64,000 nucleotides of DNA, taken from positions 620,001 through 684,000 of the forward strand of contig NZ_PVYX01000002.1 of assembly GCF_003001695.1 (NCBI RefSeq). The letters run 5' to 3'. The notes under the pieces are model-generated. The model did not search any database, was not told the DNA's origin, and was given only the letters and a program-made list of their open reading frames with translations. This DNA is from Flagellimonas meridianipacifica (GTDB lineage: Bacteria > Bacteroidota > Bacteroidia > Flavobacteriales > Flavobacteriaceae). Of this stretch, positions 62,595 to 64,000 are shown piece after piece (the stretch's first letter is position 1; each line of letters starts with the position of its first letter). The position numbers were made by a program, and so were the translations under genes.

Positions 62595-63233
62595 CTATTT
62601 CTTTCTGCTACTGTATTTATCATGAAGGCCTTCCCCGTTTAATATCTTTCCGGTGCATTTTTCAATTCTTGATTCCCGGGTCTTGGACTGCTTGGGTTGG
62701 GAGAAGTAAAGGATATAGCCCCGTTGCCTTCCCGGGGTGAGCGATTCAAATGCAGACTTTAGGACAGGGTCTTCTTTAAACTTCCGTTCCAGTTCTTCAG
62801 GCATGGGCTCGGGATTCTTTTTGAATTGGACCTTTAGGCCCGCTCTTTCTACTTCGATGGCTTCATAAATGTACCTTTTCAACGTTGGTTCAAGTTCAGG
62901 AATTTCATCCGCGCTGGTAAACTTGATCAAGCGTGCGGCCTGACTATTTGGCCCTGGTCTTTCAAGAAGGTTATCCTCATCTTTTAGCAACACACCTTTA
63001 AAAAACCCAATGGCACAGTAGTTCTTAAGTGCACTTACGGTCAAAACAATACCATCATTAATGGTATAGCATGGCACCCCCCATTTTAGTTCTTCCCTTA
63101 GCCCGCAGTCCAAGACAATCGTTCGTAATTTTTCGAGTTCAGCAGTCCACGCATGGACTTTGCAGTCAGGAGTTCCGCCTAACTCGCAACGCATACATCC
63201 CTGTTCTAAATAATTATCGACTTTTGGATTCAT
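62595..63233 (-). CDS. YdeI/OmdA-family protein with N-terminal DUF1801-like domain
   Basis: 212 aa. N-terminal cysteine-rich motif CMRCELGGTPDCKVHAWTAE, DUF1801-like ELKWGVPCYTINDGIVL, and C-terminal YdeI domain (LTPGRQRGYILYFSQPKQSK, RIEKC). YdeI proteins are linked to resistance against cationic peptides; mechanism unclear. Between DoxX and the WYL regulator with tight spacing. Confidence 0.85.
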   Translation of the reverse strand: MNPKVDNYLEQGCMRCELGGTPDCKVHAWTAELEKLRTIVLDCGLREELKWGVPCYTINDGIVLTVSALKNYCAIGFFKGVLLKDEDNLLERPGPNSQAARLIKFTSADEIPELEPTLKRYIYEAIEVERAGLKVQFKKNPEPMPEELERKFKEDPVLKSAFESLTPGRQRGYILYFSQPKQSKTRESRIEKCTGKILNGEGLHDKYSSRKK

Positions 63234-63236
63234 GAG

Positions 63237-63623
63237 TTAGCTATTTGTTCTTGATATAAGTTTTCGACTTTCTGGTCTGAAGTACCAGGAAACCACTGTG
63301 AGAATCAGGAGTAGTGACGCCCCAAAATATTCCATCAATCCATCATTTACCGCCAGATGGGAAAAGATAGCTCCGGACATGAGAAAGGCAAAACCAGCAT
63401 AAGCCCATTCTTTGGCAATTGGGAGTTTGGGTATCAACACTGCAATAACACCTAATAATTTCCATGCTGCTATGATGGTGAGGAAATAAAGAGGATAGCC
63501 TAATTGGGTCATTTTTTCTACTTCTTCGTCCAATGGAATCAATTGAACGATTCCAGTGGAGACCATTCCCAAGGAGAGCCAGACAGTAGCTACCCAATAA
63601 ATTATTTTATTCCTTTTTTTCAT
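63237..63623 (-). CDS. DoxX-family membrane protein
   Basis: 128 aa with four membrane helices (IIYWVATVWLSLGMVSTGIV, YFLTIIAAWKLLGVIAVLIP, EWAYAGFAFLMSGAIFSHLA, LLLILTVVSWYF). The GYPLYFLTIIAAWKLLG segment is characteristic. The second DoxX in the island. 3 bp before the YdeI gene. Confidence 0.87.
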   Translation of the reverse strand: MKKRNKIIYWVATVWLSLGMVSTGIVQLIPLDEEVEKMTQLGYPLYFLTIIAAWKLLGVIAVLIPKLPIAKEWAYAGFAFLMSGAIFSHLAVNDGLMEYFGASLLLILTVVSWYFRPESRKLISRTNS

Positions 63624-63634
63624 GTCAAATAGTT

Positions 63635-64000
63635 TTAGTTGGAAAACAGCTCCTCCAGTTTGTTGTGCGCCATATTGAGACCGAAAGCAAACGGAAGTTT
63701 TAGCAGGTTGTCCCTATCGGAAACGGATTTAAAGACAATAAGGATATCAAGCTTGCTATTGTTTTCATTGATGTCCTGGAATTCGAGAAACTCCAATTGT
63801 ACAGGAAACGTTGTGTTTTCCATTTCAAAGGTGCGCGTAATTTTTTGGTTGGACTCAAATTCATGGATGGTCCCGTTAAAACCGTGCTTGTTGCCCTTTG
63901 GGTCTGTAGTTTCAAAATGATAGCTACCGTGTCTTTTGCATTCCAGCTTTATCACCTTTGTTCCCATCCATTGTTCAATGATTTCAGGAACTACATAGGC
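63635..64000 (-). CDS. SRPBCC-family protein (N-terminus cut by window edge)
   Basis: The frame stays open to the right edge, so the ATG at 63967 is internal: upstream residues AYVVPEIIEQW lead into MGTKVIKLECKRHGSY, the usual PxxIxxWM entry to the AHSA1 domain. HFETTDPKGNKHGFNGTIHE follows. At least 121 residues are visible. Small-ligand binding fold; ligand unknown. Confidence 0.85.
   Translation of the reverse strand, partial: AYVVPEIIEQWMGTKVIKLECKRHGSYHFETTDPKGNKHGFNGTIHEFESNQKITRTFEMENTTFPVQLEFLEFQDINENNSKLDILIVFKSVSDRDNLLKLPFAFGLNMAHNKLEELFSN

Noticed and set aside
52418..64000. Insertion sequences, transposases, toxin-antitoxin pairs or phage genes in the accessory region
   Set aside because: None of the proteins carries transposase, integrase, toxin or phage motifs; all fit small metabolic, binding or regulatory families.

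Overview
The window comes from a marine-type Flavobacteriaceae chromosome (Bacteroidota; Muricauda/Maribacter-like by gene content, a judgement from the sequence alone). Supporting signs are a gliding lipoprotein GldI, a giant SprB-repeat protein ending in the gliding/T9SS type B C-terminal domain, a SusC/SusD pair, many Bacteroidota lipoproteins, promoters with the TAnnTTTG -7 element, and almost no Shine-Dalgarno signals.

Region 1 (1-25 kb) is ordinary core genome: gldI-nrnA, a PhoD-like phosphatase, ndk, recF with a DUF721 gene, ribH, mutL, two tandem rhomboids, an EEP hydrolase, and the conserved block parA-parB-DUF5683-dapB-lepB-WbqC-DUF6122. Next come udk-ftsB-like-mutA-mutB, transcribed away from a three-gene biotin-dependent carboxylase operon. 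Together these interconvert propionyl-CoA, methylmalonyl-CoA and succinyl-CoA. A perfect dyad lies between the two operons.

Region 2 (26.5-41.8 kb) reads as a muropeptide/amino-sugar uptake and recycling locus. On the minus strand: a NagB-LmbE fusion, SusC, SusD, a GHL10-type glycosidase lipoprotein, GNAT, an AmpG-like permease, a NagZ-like GH3, a methyltransferase and AnmK. Divergent on the plus strand: a DeoR-type regulator, MurQ and a HEAT-like protein. Every step from outer-membrane import to fructose-6-phosphate has a candidate except a free-standing NagA; the LmbE half of the NagB fusion is the obvious candidate for that step.

Region 3 (41.8-51.8 kb) holds a PQQ-type sugar dehydrogenase, the 2771-residue SprB-like surface protein and a small unknown gene.

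Region 4 (51.9-64 kb) starts at tRNA-Pro(GGG). After it come about 420 bp without an intact gene, holding a locally GC-rich patch and a decayed reading frame. Then follows a dense run of 22 mostly small genes: six VOC proteins, three SRPBCC proteins, two DoxX, DinB, DUF1801, YdeI, NTF2-like, cupin, methyltransferase, monooxygenase, DUF6157 and three regulators (AraC, GlxA-type, WYL). It looks like an accessory stress or electrophile-response island; its real function is not known. The window cuts gldI at the left edge and an SRPBCC gene at the right edge.
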